From positions 1,178,001 through 1,242,000 of the forward strand of contig NZ_LGYE01000001.1 in the NCBI RefSeq assembly GCF_001262495.1: a DNA stretch of 64,000 nt, given 5' to 3'. Each line of letters starts with the position of its first letter. Position 1 is the stretch's first letter. A model generated the notes under the pieces. It was not told the origin of the DNA, made no database searches, and was given only the letters and a program-made list of their open reading frames with translations. This stretch comes from Microbacterium sp. GCS4. Lineage in GTDB: Bacteria > Actinomycetota > Actinomycetes > Actinomycetales > Microbacteriaceae. Made by a program: the position numbers and the translations under genes. Shown here piece by piece: positions 1 to 7,874 of the stretch.

Positions 1-163
1 CGGAGAGATCCACGTCCTCCTCGTCACCCTCGTCGTCCGTGGTCTGCTCGGGACCCGGGGTGGCCTCATCGGGATCCGGAGCGGGGTCGTTCGTCACGAA
101 GTCCGCGTCGACTCCCGTCGCGTCGATTCCGGCGTCGCCGTCGGGCATCTGCGGGTCTGACAT
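1..163 (-). CDS. Acidic protein, N-terminal part only
   Basis: This is the first 54 codons of a leftward gene cut by the window edge. It starts with ATG at 163, preceded by a good ribosome site (GGGAG, about 6 bases upstream). The visible part is very rich in Asp, Glu, Pro and Thr with no hydrophobic segment, so it looks like a disordered acidic tail ahead of a domain that lies outside the window. I do not recognise the family. That it is coding is fairly sure because start, spacing and codon bias agree; function is unknown. Confidence 0.6.
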   Translation of the reverse strand, partial: MSDPQMPDGDAGIDATGVDADFVTNDPAPDPDEATPGPEQTTDDEGDEEDVDLS

Positions 164-195
164 GATCGCTCCCATCGTCGGTGTACAGGAGGACC

Positions 196-225
196 ATCGT
201 CGGACGGCCGCCGCCGACCGACGAT
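196..225 (-). terminator. Hairpin between the SDR gene and the edge gene
   Basis: An 8-bp perfect inverted repeat (ATCGTCGG / CCGACGAT) with a 14-base loop lies just downstream of the leftward SDR stop. There is no clear U run, so intrinsic termination is possible but unproven. Confidence 0.4.
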
Positions 226-241
226 CCCCTTGACAGTCCGG

Positions 242-1033
242 TCAGAGGATGCCGGTGAGCACTCCCCCGTCGGCGCGGAGAGTCGCGCCGTTGGTCGCCG
301 AGGCCCGCGGGCTCGCGAGATAAGCCACGAGATTCGCGATCTCCGACGGCTCGAGGAACCGCTCGATGAGGGTCGTCGCGTTCTGGCCGATGATCGCGTC
401 GCGCATCGCCCCGGCGGACATCGACTGCGCCGCGGCGACCGCCGCGACGCTCGCGGCGACACCCTCCGAGTAAGTCGGGCCGCCGAGCACGGTGTTCACG
501 GTCACGGCGGTGCCGCGCGTGAGCTTCGCGAGCCCGTTGCCCAGCGCCATCATCGCCGCCTTGGTCGTGCCGTAGTGGATCATGTCGCGCGGCACGTTGA
601 CGCCTGACTCGCTGCTGACGAACACCACTCGTCCCCAGCCGCGCTCGATCATGCCCGGCAGAGCATGACGGGAGAGTCGGACGCCGCTCAGGACGTTGAC
701 CTCGAAGTAGCGCATCCACTCCTCGTCGCCGATCTGCGCGAACTCGGCCAGGCCGAACAGCCCGACGTTGTTCACGAGGATGTCGGTGTCGCCGAGAGCA
801 TCGACGAGGCGGTCGACCTCATCAGCGCGGGCGAAGTCCGCAGCGATCCCCGACACCTCGGCACCCGCGTGCGCCTGCCGCAGCCGCGACACCGCGTCGT
901 CGACCCGCGCCGGGTCTCGCCCGTTGAGCGTCACGCTGGCGCCTTCTGCCGCGAGCGCCGACGCCACGGCGTACCCGATCCCCTGGGTCGATCCGCTGAC
1001 GAAGGCCGTCCTCCCCTGGAGTCCGAGGTCCAT
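242..1033 (-). CDS. Short-chain dehydrogenase/reductase (SDR) family oxidoreductase
   Basis: A 263-residue classical SDR, expected to be a cytoplasmic NAD(P)-dependent oxidoreductase. The glycine-rich nucleotide motif sits at residues 13-20 (SGSTQGIG), NNVG at 88-91, the catalytic Ser near 141, Tyr154 and Lys158 in the YxxxK motif. I chose the ATG at 1033 because GGGAG lies about 7 bases upstream and it fits the usual N-terminus; a longer reading frame back to 1084 has no such support and would run into the operators. The gene diverges from a MarR regulator across about 100 bases with two copies of a palindrome, so it is probably a target of that regulator. The substrate cannot be inferred. 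Confidence 0.9.
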   Translation of the reverse strand: MDLGLQGRTAFVSGSTQGIGYAVASALAAEGASVTLNGRDPARVDDAVSRLRQAHAGAEVSGIAADFARADEVDRLVDALGDTDILVNNVGLFGLAEFAQIGDEEWMRYFEVNVLSGVRLSRHALPGMIERGWGRVVFVSSESGVNVPRDMIHYGTTKAAMMALGNGLAKLTRGTAVTVNTVLGGPTYSEGVAASVAAVAAAQSMSAGAMRDAIIGQNATTLIERFLEPSEIANLVAYLASPRASATNGATLRADGGVLTGIL

Positions 1034-1070
1034 GTCCACTCCCGTCTTCGACGTATCGCACGTCGACATC

Positions 1071-1118
1071 ACTTGCTTGAGCAAGCGACGCTACGCTCAA
1101 TGACTTGCTCGCGCAAGT
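1071..1118. promoter_or_regulatory. Two MarR-type operators in the divergent intergenic region
   Basis: Two near-identical palindromes, ACTTGCTTGAGCAAGC (1071-1086) and ACTTGCTCGCGCAAGT (1103-1118), match at 13 of 16 positions. The second belongs to a longer 8-bp-arm inverted repeat (1101-1120). Their centres are 32 bp apart, three helical turns. The second abuts the TAGGCT box (1123-1128) of the marR gene, so a bound dimer would cover that promoter. Assignment to the MarR protein is inference from position. Confidence 0.7.
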
Positions 1119-1134
1119 CATTTAGGCTGGAGCC

Positions 1135-1620
1135 ATGCCCGCCATGGACCACGCCCTCACGCCGGACGAGCTCGAGATCTGGGCGTCCGTCGCCTCGCTC
1201 CTCGAACGCCTTCCCGCCGCTCTCGACGCGCAGCTTCAGCGCGACAGCGGCCTCACGCACTTCGAGCAGGGCATCCTGCAGGCCCTCGACCTCGCTCCCG
1301 AGCGCACCCTGCGCCTGAGCGTCATCGCCGCCTACGCCAGCTGCACACTGTCGCGACTCTCGCGCGCGATCACCCGCCTGGAGACCCGCGGGTGGGTGCG
1401 TCGCGAGATCGACCCCGACGACGGGCGCTTCACCCTCGGCATCCTCACCCCCGCCGGCCACGATCAGGTCGCCGCCTCCACCCCGGGCCATCAGGCGCTC
1501 GTGCGCGAGCTGGTCTTCGACACCCTCACGGCCGCGCAGGCGCGACAACTCGGCGTGATCAGCCGACGCATCGCCACGTCGGTGGGGCCCGGCGAGCCCT
1601 GGAGTCCGCCGCGCCCCTGA
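1135..1620 (+). CDS. MarR family transcriptional regulator
   Basis: A 161-residue winged-helix regulator of the MarR family; such proteins bind palindromes as dimers and usually repress a neighbouring gene until a small ligand releases them. The DNA-binding domain spans roughly residues 45-115, with a recognition-helix region around LSRLSRAITRLETRG and a wing followed by the typical L-T-x-A-G segment. The start at 1135 lies 6 bases after a TAGGCT box, which suggests a leaderless transcript; an ATG at 1144 with GGAG 11 bases upstream is the alternative. It diverges from the SDR gene and is separated from it by two matching operators. Confidence 0.9.
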   Translation: MPAMDHALTPDELEIWASVASLLERLPAALDAQLQRDSGLTHFEQGILQALDLAPERTLRLSVIAAYASCTLSRLSRAITRLETRGWVRREIDPDDGRFTLGILTPAGHDQVAASTPGHQALVRELVFDTLTAAQARQLGVISRRIATSVGPGEPWSPPRP

Positions 1621-1635
1621 TCTCGTGCGCCGCCG

Positions 1636-1686
1636 TCACTCGTGCTCCGACCTCACTCGTGCTCCGACCTCACTCGTGCTCCGGCA
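1636..1686. repeat. Three tandem 17-bp copies of the end of dinB
   Basis: A 17-bp unit (TCACTCGTGCTCCGACC) occurs three times head to tail at 1636, 1653 and 1670; the third copy differs in its last bases. The third copy carries the last codons and stop of the leftward dinB gene (Pro-Glu-His-Glu-stop). The two outer copies therefore duplicate the gene end downstream of the real stop. Confidence 0.85.
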
Positions 1687-2869
1687 GCAGCGGCGTCGAC
1701 CATCCGGGATCGCGCCCCAGAAGCGTCCCGCGTGACACGGACGCCGCGCCGAATCTCTGCCGCACGGCGTCCAGCACGGTGTCGAGGCGCTCTCCGCCCT
1801 CCTCGTCGTCGAAGTCGAGCTCGGTCGGCGCGTCCGCGGCGCTGCTCAACTGCGACAGGGAGACGCCGATCAGGGTGATGCCCCGATCCGCGATCTCGAC
1901 GAGCGCTGCCGTGAGCAGACCCCTGGCCACGGCGAGGAGCACCGAGGTCCGGGCGGTCGGCGTACGCAGCGACCGCGATCTCGTCGCCTTCGCGAAGTCG
2001 CCGAACCGCAACCGCAGCACGACCGTGCGGCAGACCCGGTCGCGGTCGCGGAGCCGTCGGGAGAGTCCGTCGAGGATCTGCGTGAGGATGATGTCGAGCT
2101 CCTCCGGCGTGCGCGGCCTCATGCCGAGGGCGCGCTGCGACCCGATCGAGCTGCGGCGGCGAGCGGTGTCGACCGGGCGCGGGTCGCGCAGCCGAGCCAG
2201 GGCGTGCAGATGCGCTCCGGCCGCACGTCCGAGCAGACGCTCGGCTGTGGCCGCTTCGAGGTCGGCCAGTTCACCCACCGTGCGGATGCCGAGGCCATGC
2301 AGCTTCTCCGCCGTCTTGGCCCCGACGCCCCATAGGCGCTCGACCGGCAGCGGCAGCAGGAACGCCTGCTCGTGGGAGGGCTCGACCACGAGCAGGCCGT
2401 CGGGCTTGCTCACGGCGCTGGCGACCTTGGCGAGGAACTTCGTGCGCGCGACGCCCACCGAGATCGCGAGTCCGACTTCGACTCGCACACGCTCTCGCAG
2501 TCGTGCCGCGATCTGCTCGGGCGGCCCGGCGATGCGCCGCAGACCACCGACCTCGAGGAACGCCTCGTCGATCGAGATGCCCTCGACGAGCGGTGTCGTG
2601 TCGCGGAAGATCGCGAACACGTCCTTGCTCGCCTGGGAGTACACCTCCATTCGCGGCGGCACGACCACGGCATCCGGACAGAGGTCTCGCGCCTGCCGTC
2701 CGCCCATCGCGGTGCGGACACCACGGGCCTTCGCCTCATAGCTCGCCGCGAGAACGACTCCCCCGCCGACGATGACCGGACGACCGCGCAGCTCCGGGGA
2801 ATCGCGCTGCTCGACCGAGGCGTAGAACGCGTCGAGATCGGCATGCAGCACGGTGGCCTCCTCGCGCAT
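1670..2869 (-). CDS. dinB: DNA polymerase IV (Y-family translesion polymerase)
   Basis: A 399-residue Y-family polymerase that copies past damaged bases, at the cost of fidelity. Palm motifs are plain: HADLDAFYASVEQR at residues 9-22 holds the metal-binding Asp11, and SIDEAFLEV at 99-107 holds Asp101 and Glu102. A helix-hairpin-helix (around WGVGAKTAEKLHGLGI) and a little-finger domain follow. I chose the ATG at 2869 because GGGAGG lies 5 bases upstream; the open frame extends to 3052 without support. It is monocistronic. Its 3' end is the third copy of a 17-bp tandem repeat. The C-terminus (LLPEHE) is not a clear beta-clamp motif. Confidence 0.95.
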   Translation of the reverse strand: MREEATVLHADLDAFYASVEQRDSPELRGRPVIVGGGVVLAASYEAKARGVRTAMGGRQARDLCPDAVVVPPRMEVYSQASKDVFAIFRDTTPLVEGISIDEAFLEVGGLRRIAGPPEQIAARLRERVRVEVGLAISVGVARTKFLAKVASAVSKPDGLLVVEPSHEQAFLLPLPVERLWGVGAKTAEKLHGLGIRTVGELADLEAATAERLLGRAAGAHLHALARLRDPRPVDTARRRSSIGSQRALGMRPRTPEELDIILTQILDGLSRRLRDRDRVCRTVVLRLRFGDFAKATRSRSLRTPTARTSVLLAVARGLLTAALVEIADRGITLIGVSLSQLSSAADAPTELDFDDEEGGERLDTVLDAVRQRFGAASVSRGTLLGRDPGWSTPLLPEHE

Positions 2870-2928
2870 GACGCCTCCCGTTCGAGATCCGATCGCGACG
2901 AATCGTCGCACGGACCACCGACACAGGA

Positions 2929-2959
2929 GTGGCCGCCCCGAGACGACCGGAGCGGCCAC
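2929..2959 (-). terminator. Hairpin after the anchored phosphoesterase gene
   Basis: GTGGCCGC and GCGGCCAC form an 8-bp stem with a 15-base loop, starting 23 bases past the stop of the leftward gene at 2983. No U run follows. Confidence 0.45.
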
Positions 2960-2982
2960 GCGTGTCTTCGTGCGGGGAGGCG

Positions 2983-5103
2983 TTACTGCTGCTGCGCGCG
3001 ACGGCGGATCATCAGGATCCCTCCGGCGACGAGCGCAGCAAGAGCCGCCCACAGCGCCGCGCCGAACAGCACGCCGCCCGTCTGGGCGAGTTCGCCGGTC
3101 GAGGCACCACCCTGCGCCGCGGTCACGGTGACAGCGGAGCGCAGCTGCGTGCCGTCGGGCAGGATGACGACCAGCGTGTGCGCCCCCGCCGGGATCGCCG
3201 CGGGGATCGTCACGGTCGTCGCGAACTCGCCGGCGGCGGACGTCGTCACCGAGCCCAACGCGACGGGTGTGGAGTGCAGCTCGATCCGCAGCGCGGTACC
3301 GGCGGCGAAACCGCTGCCACTGACCTTCAGCGTGCCGCCCGCGACGACGCTCTGCGCGCCGATCGCGACGGTCGGCTCCTCGGCTCCGGGCTCCTCACCC
3401 GCGGCCGCCACGGTCACCGGCGCGCTGGTGGCCTCGGCCGGGGCGTATCCGTCGAGCGAGCCGCGCACGCGCACCGAGAGTCGCTGCGCCTCGGTGTTCG
3501 CCGGGATCGTGAACGTCGAGGAGGTCGCACCTTCGACCGGCTCACCGTCGATGAGCCATTGGAACGCGAATGCCGTGCCTTCGGTCCATGCGCCCGGGTT
3601 CGCCGTGACGGTCGCTCCGACCTCGGCCGTACCCGTGACCGAAGGCGTGCCGACGACGAGATCACCGGGCTCGGCCGCCGCCTGGCACGCCTCCCCGCAG
3701 ACGACGAATTCGGCCTGGAGGCCCTTGTGGTCGCTGGTCCAGAGCGTCTGCGGCGTGAAGATCTCCTCATCCGACACGGGAAGAGCACGGGCTCCGCGGA
3801 CGATATCGCCCTTCGGTCCGACGATCCGCGTGCTCTCGAGGGCGAGCCGGTCGTCCGGAGCGAAGAAGATGTAGTCGATGCGGTCGCGCTCGTCGGCCTC
3901 GGGCGCCCACGCGAGCTGCGAGACGCTGACGTTCGGGGTGTCGGCCGGCCAGGTGAACCCCGGGTGGGTCACGGGGTCGGGGTACTTCGCACGGTAGGCG
4001 TCGACGAGACCCGCGTCACGGAGGATGGCCGTGGTCTGCCACGGGGCCACGACGCCGTTGTGGTCGTAGAGGTCGGCGGTCTCGGGAGTCCAGTCCAGCG
4101 CGGACGGCTCGTTCATGTCGGCGCCCATCATGGTGAGGCGGCCCGCGGCGCGCTCGACGGCCATGTCCGCGGCCAGTGCGGATGCGGAGGCGGGCCGACC
4201 CGAGGCGTCGTTGGCGGCGAGGATCTGCTCCACGTCGGTCACCGGGGCGCTCAGCTTGTTCCATCCCCGCCACTCGGCCGGAAATCCGGGGGCGAGCACG
4301 TCGCCCGCGTAGCCGCGCGGAAGGTACGTGGCGTAATACCGGTACTCGAGGTGGCCGCCGTAGGCCGCGATCTGGGTGTCGCCGACCTGAACGATCGCCT
4401 TCATCCAGCCGCCCTGTGTCCCAGCGACCGTGACGACGCCCGCATCCACGATCGGGTAGCGCGAGATGACCGCGGCGCTGCCTCCCGTCGAGTGGACGTC
4501 GAAGCCGAGATCCCGGGCGAGCGCGGCGGCGCCGTTCTGCGCCTCCTCCACGAAGATCAGGTCGGCCCCGATCTCGTCGAGCATGACGGCATCCGTGCTC
4601 TTGCCCCACAGGTTGAGCTGCATGACCGAGAGACTGATGGGCTTCGTGGGGTCGACCTCGGAGCCTTCGTACGGCTGACCGGCGATCGTGAAGGTGGCGG
4701 GTTCGCTCACGCGCGTGTATCCGTCGTTGTAGAGGTATTCGACCCGGTAGGAGCCGGCCGGGAGATCGTTGCCGCCGCGGTCCTTGGTGGGGAGCTGGAT
4801 CGTGCCCGATGTTCCCGGTGCGTAGGCCCAGGCCATGCCGCACGCGTCGCAGGGCTCGGGCTTCGAGGCGGGGTAGATCGCCACCCAGTTCTTGGTGCTC
4901 GGGCGATCGGTGGCGAAGTCGACCGTGAGCGCGTCACCGACGCCGACCTCGGCGCTCGCGAGCGTGATCTGGGAGGGGACCGCCGCGGATGCCGGTGCGG
5001 CGAGCAACAGCGGGGATGCGATGAGCGCTCCCACGGCGACGACCGCCGTGAGCAGGGCGCTGCGCCGGCGTCGGCGCGTCCCGGGGGCGGGGGACGAAGA
5101 CAT
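2983..5103 (-). CDS. Secreted, wall-anchored endonuclease/exonuclease/phosphatase-fold protein
   Basis: A 706-residue exported protein. Residues 1-40 are a signal peptide (Arg-rich start, hydrophobic core, cut after APASA). Residues 43-142 form a beta-sandwich-like domain, and 155-468 an endonuclease/exonuclease/phosphatase (EEP) domain with Asn165, Glu186/187, His251, Asp329-x-Asn331, Asp410 and the closing Ser-Asp458-His459. Two Ig-like domains follow, then LAQTG at 672-676, a membrane segment and RRRAQQQ, a sorting signal of the LAXTG type. The start at 5103 has GGAAGG about 11 bases upstream. It should hydrolyse phosphodiesters at the cell surface; whether DNA, RNA or lipid is unknown. 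The 240 bases upstream hold no gene that I can see. Confidence 0.88.
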   Translation of the reverse strand: MSSSPAPGTRRRRRSALLTAVVAVGALIASPLLLAAPASAAVPSQITLASAEVGVGDALTVDFATDRPSTKNWVAIYPASKPEPCDACGMAWAYAPGTSGTIQLPTKDRGGNDLPAGSYRVEYLYNDGYTRVSEPATFTIAGQPYEGSEVDPTKPISLSVMQLNLWGKSTDAVMLDEIGADLIFVEEAQNGAAALARDLGFDVHSTGGSAAVISRYPIVDAGVVTVAGTQGGWMKAIVQVGDTQIAAYGGHLEYRYYATYLPRGYAGDVLAPGFPAEWRGWNKLSAPVTDVEQILAANDASGRPASASALAADMAVERAAGRLTMMGADMNEPSALDWTPETADLYDHNGVVAPWQTTAILRDAGLVDAYRAKYPDPVTHPGFTWPADTPNVSVSQLAWAPEADERDRIDYIFFAPDDRLALESTRIVGPKGDIVRGARALPVSDEEIFTPQTLWTSDHKGLQAEFVVCGEACQAAAEPGDLVVGTPSVTGTAEVGATVTANPGAWTEGTAFAFQWLIDGEPVEGATSSTFTIPANTEAQRLSVRVRGSLDGYAPAEATSAPVTVAAAGEEPGAEEPTVAIGAQSVVAGGTLKVSGSGFAAGTALRIELHSTPVALGSVTTSAAGEFATTVTIPAAIPAGAHTLVVILPDGTQLRSAVTVTAAQGGASTGELAQTGGVLFGAALWAALAALVAGGILMIRRRAQQQ

Positions 5104-5346
5104 GTCTGCGTGTTCCTTCCTGAGGATGACGACGCGACCTCGGGATCGCGCCGATCGAGAGCTCGGATGACCCTCTGCACGCGACAGAACCGCCGCAAGG
5201 TGGCCGATGGGTGAACGCGGTTCGACGAGATGGGGACGTCGCAGCGGATCGCGACCGTTCGAGGCGCCCTCTCTGCACAGCTGTCCAGATCGGCCCACGG
5301 GAAGGAGGTTCGAGGCGGCGCAGGCGCGGTTCCCCGGGAATGCAGA

Positions 5347-5369
5347 AAGCCCCGGAGAATCCGGGGCTT
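5347..5369 (-). terminator. Intrinsic terminator after tRNA-Met
   Basis: A 9-bp perfect stem (AAGCCCCGG / CCGGGGCTT) with a 5-base loop lies 8 bases beyond the tRNA-Met 3' end on the minus strand and runs into a short T stretch. Confidence 0.75.
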
Positions 5370-5376
5370 CGTTCTG

Positions 5377-5450
5377 TAGCAGGAGCGGGGCTTGAACCCG
5401 CGACCTCACGATTATGAGTCGTGCGCTCTCACCAACTGAGCTACCCTGCC
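5377..5450 (-). tRNA. tRNA-Met (anticodon CAT), elongator type
   Basis: The minus strand folds into a full cloverleaf of 74 bases with anticodon loop CTCATAA, T-loop GTTCAAGC and discriminator A. The acceptor stem (GGCAGGG with TCCTGCT) has a G-U pair at 1-72, unlike the unpaired start of initiator tRNA, so I call it elongator Met; tRNA-Ile with a lysidine-modified CAT is less likely. CCA is not encoded. The tRNA-Thr gene lies 34 bases upstream and they are probably co-transcribed. Confidence 0.92.
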
Positions 5451-5484
5451 GCACCGCATCCGCGACGTTTCCGCGGATGTTGCG

Positions 5485-5556
5485 AGCCCCGAGTCAGGAT
5501 TGAACTGACGACCCCTTCCTTACCATGGAAGTGCTCTGCCACTGAGCTATCGGGGC
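5485..5556 (-). tRNA. tRNA-Thr (anticodon GGT)
   Basis: A 72-base cloverleaf on the minus strand: acceptor GCCCCGA with TCGGGGC, anticodon stem CTTCC/GGAAG around loop ATGGTAA, and T-loop GTTCAATC. The discriminator is T and CCA is not encoded. Confidence 0.93.
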
Positions 5557-5624
5557 GTGCTGCCCCTCGCGGGGCAACCACACGAGAATACCATCACCAT
5601 GGCGTCCTCATGAAATCGAGGGGG

Positions 5625-6986
5625 TCAGTACGAGTACCGCCCGGCGTTCTCCCGCAGCCACGGGAGCGGGTCGATGGTCGACCCGTTGATGATGATCTCG
5701 AAGTGCAGGTGGGCACCGTAGGAGCGGCCCGTGTTACCGGTGTGACCGACGACGTCGCCGACCTTCACCGTCTGGCCGGCCTTGACCTGGAGTGAGCCGT
5801 ACTGCATGTGCGAGTAGTGGCTCGTGATGACCTGGCCATCGATCACGTGGTCGATGTAGACGGTCACGCCGTAGGCGCCGCCCTGCTCGGTCGCGATGCG
5901 CACGACGCCGTCGGCGATCGCCTGGATGGGCGCGCCCTCGCCGGGCACGAAGTCGATGCCCTCGTGCAGTCGTCCCCAGCGCATGCCGTAACCCGAGCTC
6001 ATCCCCACGCCGACCTTGAAGGGCCACTGGATCGCGGCCTCGGGGTCGTTCGTGAAGACCTCGTTGGAGTAGTTGATGCCCTCTTCGGAGGCGACCTGAA
6101 TGAGCGACATCGTCGAGAAGCTGTCAGAGCGCGCGAGCGACTCGTTCTGCACGTCGGACGAGGTCACGAAGGCCTGGATCTCGTCCTTGCCCTCTGCGGC
6201 GGCAGCGCCGGAGGCCACGAGCGAGGTGGACGAGAGCGACGTCGTGCCCTGGACGGCGGCGACAGCCTCGGCGGGGAGGGTCATGCCGACAGCGAGGAGA
6301 CCGGCGAGGCTCATGACGCCGACGGTCGCACCTGTGGCGAAGATCTTGCGGGCCGACGGACGGCGACGCGCGACGTGCTCGGTCGCTGCGGGCTGCACCC
6401 GCTCGGCGACGGGCTCGTCCGCGGCTTCGTCGGAAGCGGAGCCGGTCGCCGTCGGGCCGGTCTCGGACGAGACTGCGCGGAACGTGCGGGAGGCGGCCGC
6501 GAAGGCGTCAGTACTCGAGGCGGAGGTCGGCTCGGCCTCGGGCAGGGCCTCGGGCTCGGGGATCGCATCCGGCTCGGGCGCCGTGTGGGTCTCGACGGGC
6601 TCAGCAGCGGCGACGGTCTCGGCGGCGATGGCCTCAGCGGCGGGAGTATCGACCTGCGCTGCTACGGCGGCCCCGGAAGTGTCGATGTCCTCGACGGCTT
6701 CGGTGGACTCGGTCGCGGCTGATTCGGCGGATTCAGTCGCACCGACGGCTGCGGCGACGGCCGTCGCGGCGACGAAGACCTCGGCGGTGCTGAGTCGCTG
6801 GCGGGCGGCACGGCGCGAAAGCGGGGCTGCGGAGACGGGGGTCGTGTCTTCGGAGTCGGCTGCCTGCGCCTCTGCCGCGGGCGCCTCGGCGGGCGCGGTG
6901 CGGAGTCGGCAGGACCGGCGCGTGGGCGCAGAGGCAGCCTGGGGGTTCTCGAAGGGCAAAACGAATTCTCTCGGGTCAGACGTCAC
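5625..6986 (-). CDS. M23 family metallopeptidase (peptidoglycan endopeptidase)
   Basis: A LytM-type peptidase that should cut peptidoglycan cross-bridges outside the membrane. The C-terminal M23 domain carries the zinc ligands in GRLHEGIDF and in GAHLHFEI, and ends at NAGRYSY. Unusually, about 210 residues rich in Ala, Glu, Pro and Thr precede a single membrane segment (roughly residues 215-237, KIFATGATVGVMSLAGLLAV), so the catalytic part is outside and a long acidic tail inside. The start is uncertain: I use the GTG at 6986, because upstream codons read like promoter DNA; a GTG at 7079 is possible. The 90-base upstream gap holds GTAACG and GATAAAC on the plus strand, loosely like MtrA-type sites. 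Confidence 0.85.
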   Translation of the reverse strand: MTSDPREFVLPFENPQAASAPTRRSCRLRTAPAEAPAAEAQAADSEDTTPVSAAPLSRRAARQRLSTAEVFVAATAVAAAVGATESAESAATESTEAVEDIDTSGAAVAAQVDTPAAEAIAAETVAAAEPVETHTAPEPDAIPEPEALPEAEPTSASSTDAFAAASRTFRAVSSETGPTATGSASDEAADEPVAERVQPAATEHVARRRPSARKIFATGATVGVMSLAGLLAVGMTLPAEAVAAVQGTTSLSSTSLVASGAAAAEGKDEIQAFVTSSDVQNESLARSDSFSTMSLIQVASEEGINYSNEVFTNDPEAAIQWPFKVGVGMSSGYGMRWGRLHEGIDFVPGEGAPIQAIADGVVRIATEQGGAYGVTVYIDHVIDGQVITSHYSHMQYGSLQVKAGQTVKVGDVVGHTGNTGRSYGAHLHFEIIINGSTIDPLPWLRENAGRYSY

Positions 6987-7079
6987 GCGGGGGGCGTAGA
7001 GGACTTCCACCGTTCGGGCCGATGAAAGTAACGATCGGATAAACACTAGCCTGCAGAGGCTGGGAATGCCATGAATCAC

Positions 7080-7874
7080 TCACGATTCGTCCTCCACGAT
7101 ACCCCGGAGCCGGTCGTGAACCTGGATGCCACCCGCGATGAGCAACGGTCTCGTCGACGAGCGATCGATCAGGGACACCTGTCCGCCCGCCTCTGCGACG
7201 AGCAAAGCACCGGCGGCGAGGTCCCAGGGTTTGAGACCGCGCTCGAAGTAGCCGTCGAGTCGACCTGCCGCGACGAACGCGAGGTCGAGCGCGGCAGAAC
7301 CCGCACGTCGGAGATCCCGCGCCATCGTCATCACCCGCCGCACGGTCGCGAGGTCGCCGTCATGCGTCGACGGGTCGTAGCCGAACCCGGTCGCCAAGAG
7401 CGCGCCCGCCGGAGTCTCGGTCGTCACCGAGAGCCGGACCTCGCCCAGGAACGCCCCATCGCCGCGCGCCGCGTGAAACGTCTCGCCGCTGGCGGGGGCG
7501 TACACGACGCCGGCGAGCGCCTCCCACTCCCCCGGCACGACGCTCCCGCGCACTGCGGCGATGCTGACGGCATAGGACGGGATGCCGTAGGCGTAGTTCA
7601 CGGTGCCGTCGATCGGGTCGACGACCCAGGTGACCCCTGTCGAACCGTCGTCCGGCGCGGACTCCTCCCCGAGGAAGCCGTCGTCGGGTCGTGCTTCGCG
7701 CAGCCGGGCCCTGATGAGCGCCTCGACCTCGCGATCCGCATCGGTCACGATGTCGGCGATCGACGACTTCGTCGCGGCCAGGTGCACGCCCTCGGCGCGG
7801 CGGAGGCGCGCGAGCTCTCCGGCTTCCCGCGCGATCTCGACCGCGAGGTCGCGCAGGTCGGACTCAACGCTCAC
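7080..7874 (-). CDS. Inositol monophosphatase family protein
   Basis: A 264-residue member of the SuhB/IMPase family of Mg-dependent, Li-sensitive phosphatases; likely substrates are inositol-1-phosphate, histidinol phosphate or a similar sugar phosphate. Metal-binding motifs are complete: Glu70-Glu71 in GEES, DPIDGT at 86-91, and Asp218 in KPWDLAAGA. The start is a GTG at 7874, overlapping the TGA of the upstream membrane protein gene (GTGA), so translation is probably coupled. In actinobacteria such enzymes feed inositol lipids or histidine synthesis, but the neighbours do not decide which. Confidence 0.9.
   Translation of the reverse strand: MSVESDLRDLAVEIAREAGELARLRRAEGVHLAATKSSIADIVTDADREVEALIRARLREARPDDGFLGEESAPDDGSTGVTWVVDPIDGTVNYAYGIPSYAVSIAAVRGSVVPGEWEALAGVVYAPASGETFHAARGDGAFLGEVRLSVTTETPAGALLATGFGYDPSTHDGDLATVRRVMTMARDLRRAGSAALDLAFVAAGRLDGYFERGLKPWDLAAGALLVAEAGGQVSLIDRSSTRPLLIAGGIQVHDRLRGIVEDES

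Noticed and set aside
2929-5214. Plus-strand open frame of 761 codons
   Set aside because: Antisense to the wall-anchored phosphoesterase gene, which has clear motifs.
6990-7079. c-di-AMP (ydaO-type) riboswitch ahead of the M23 peptidase
   Set aside because: The gap is only about 90 bases, too short, and none of the core motifs is readable.
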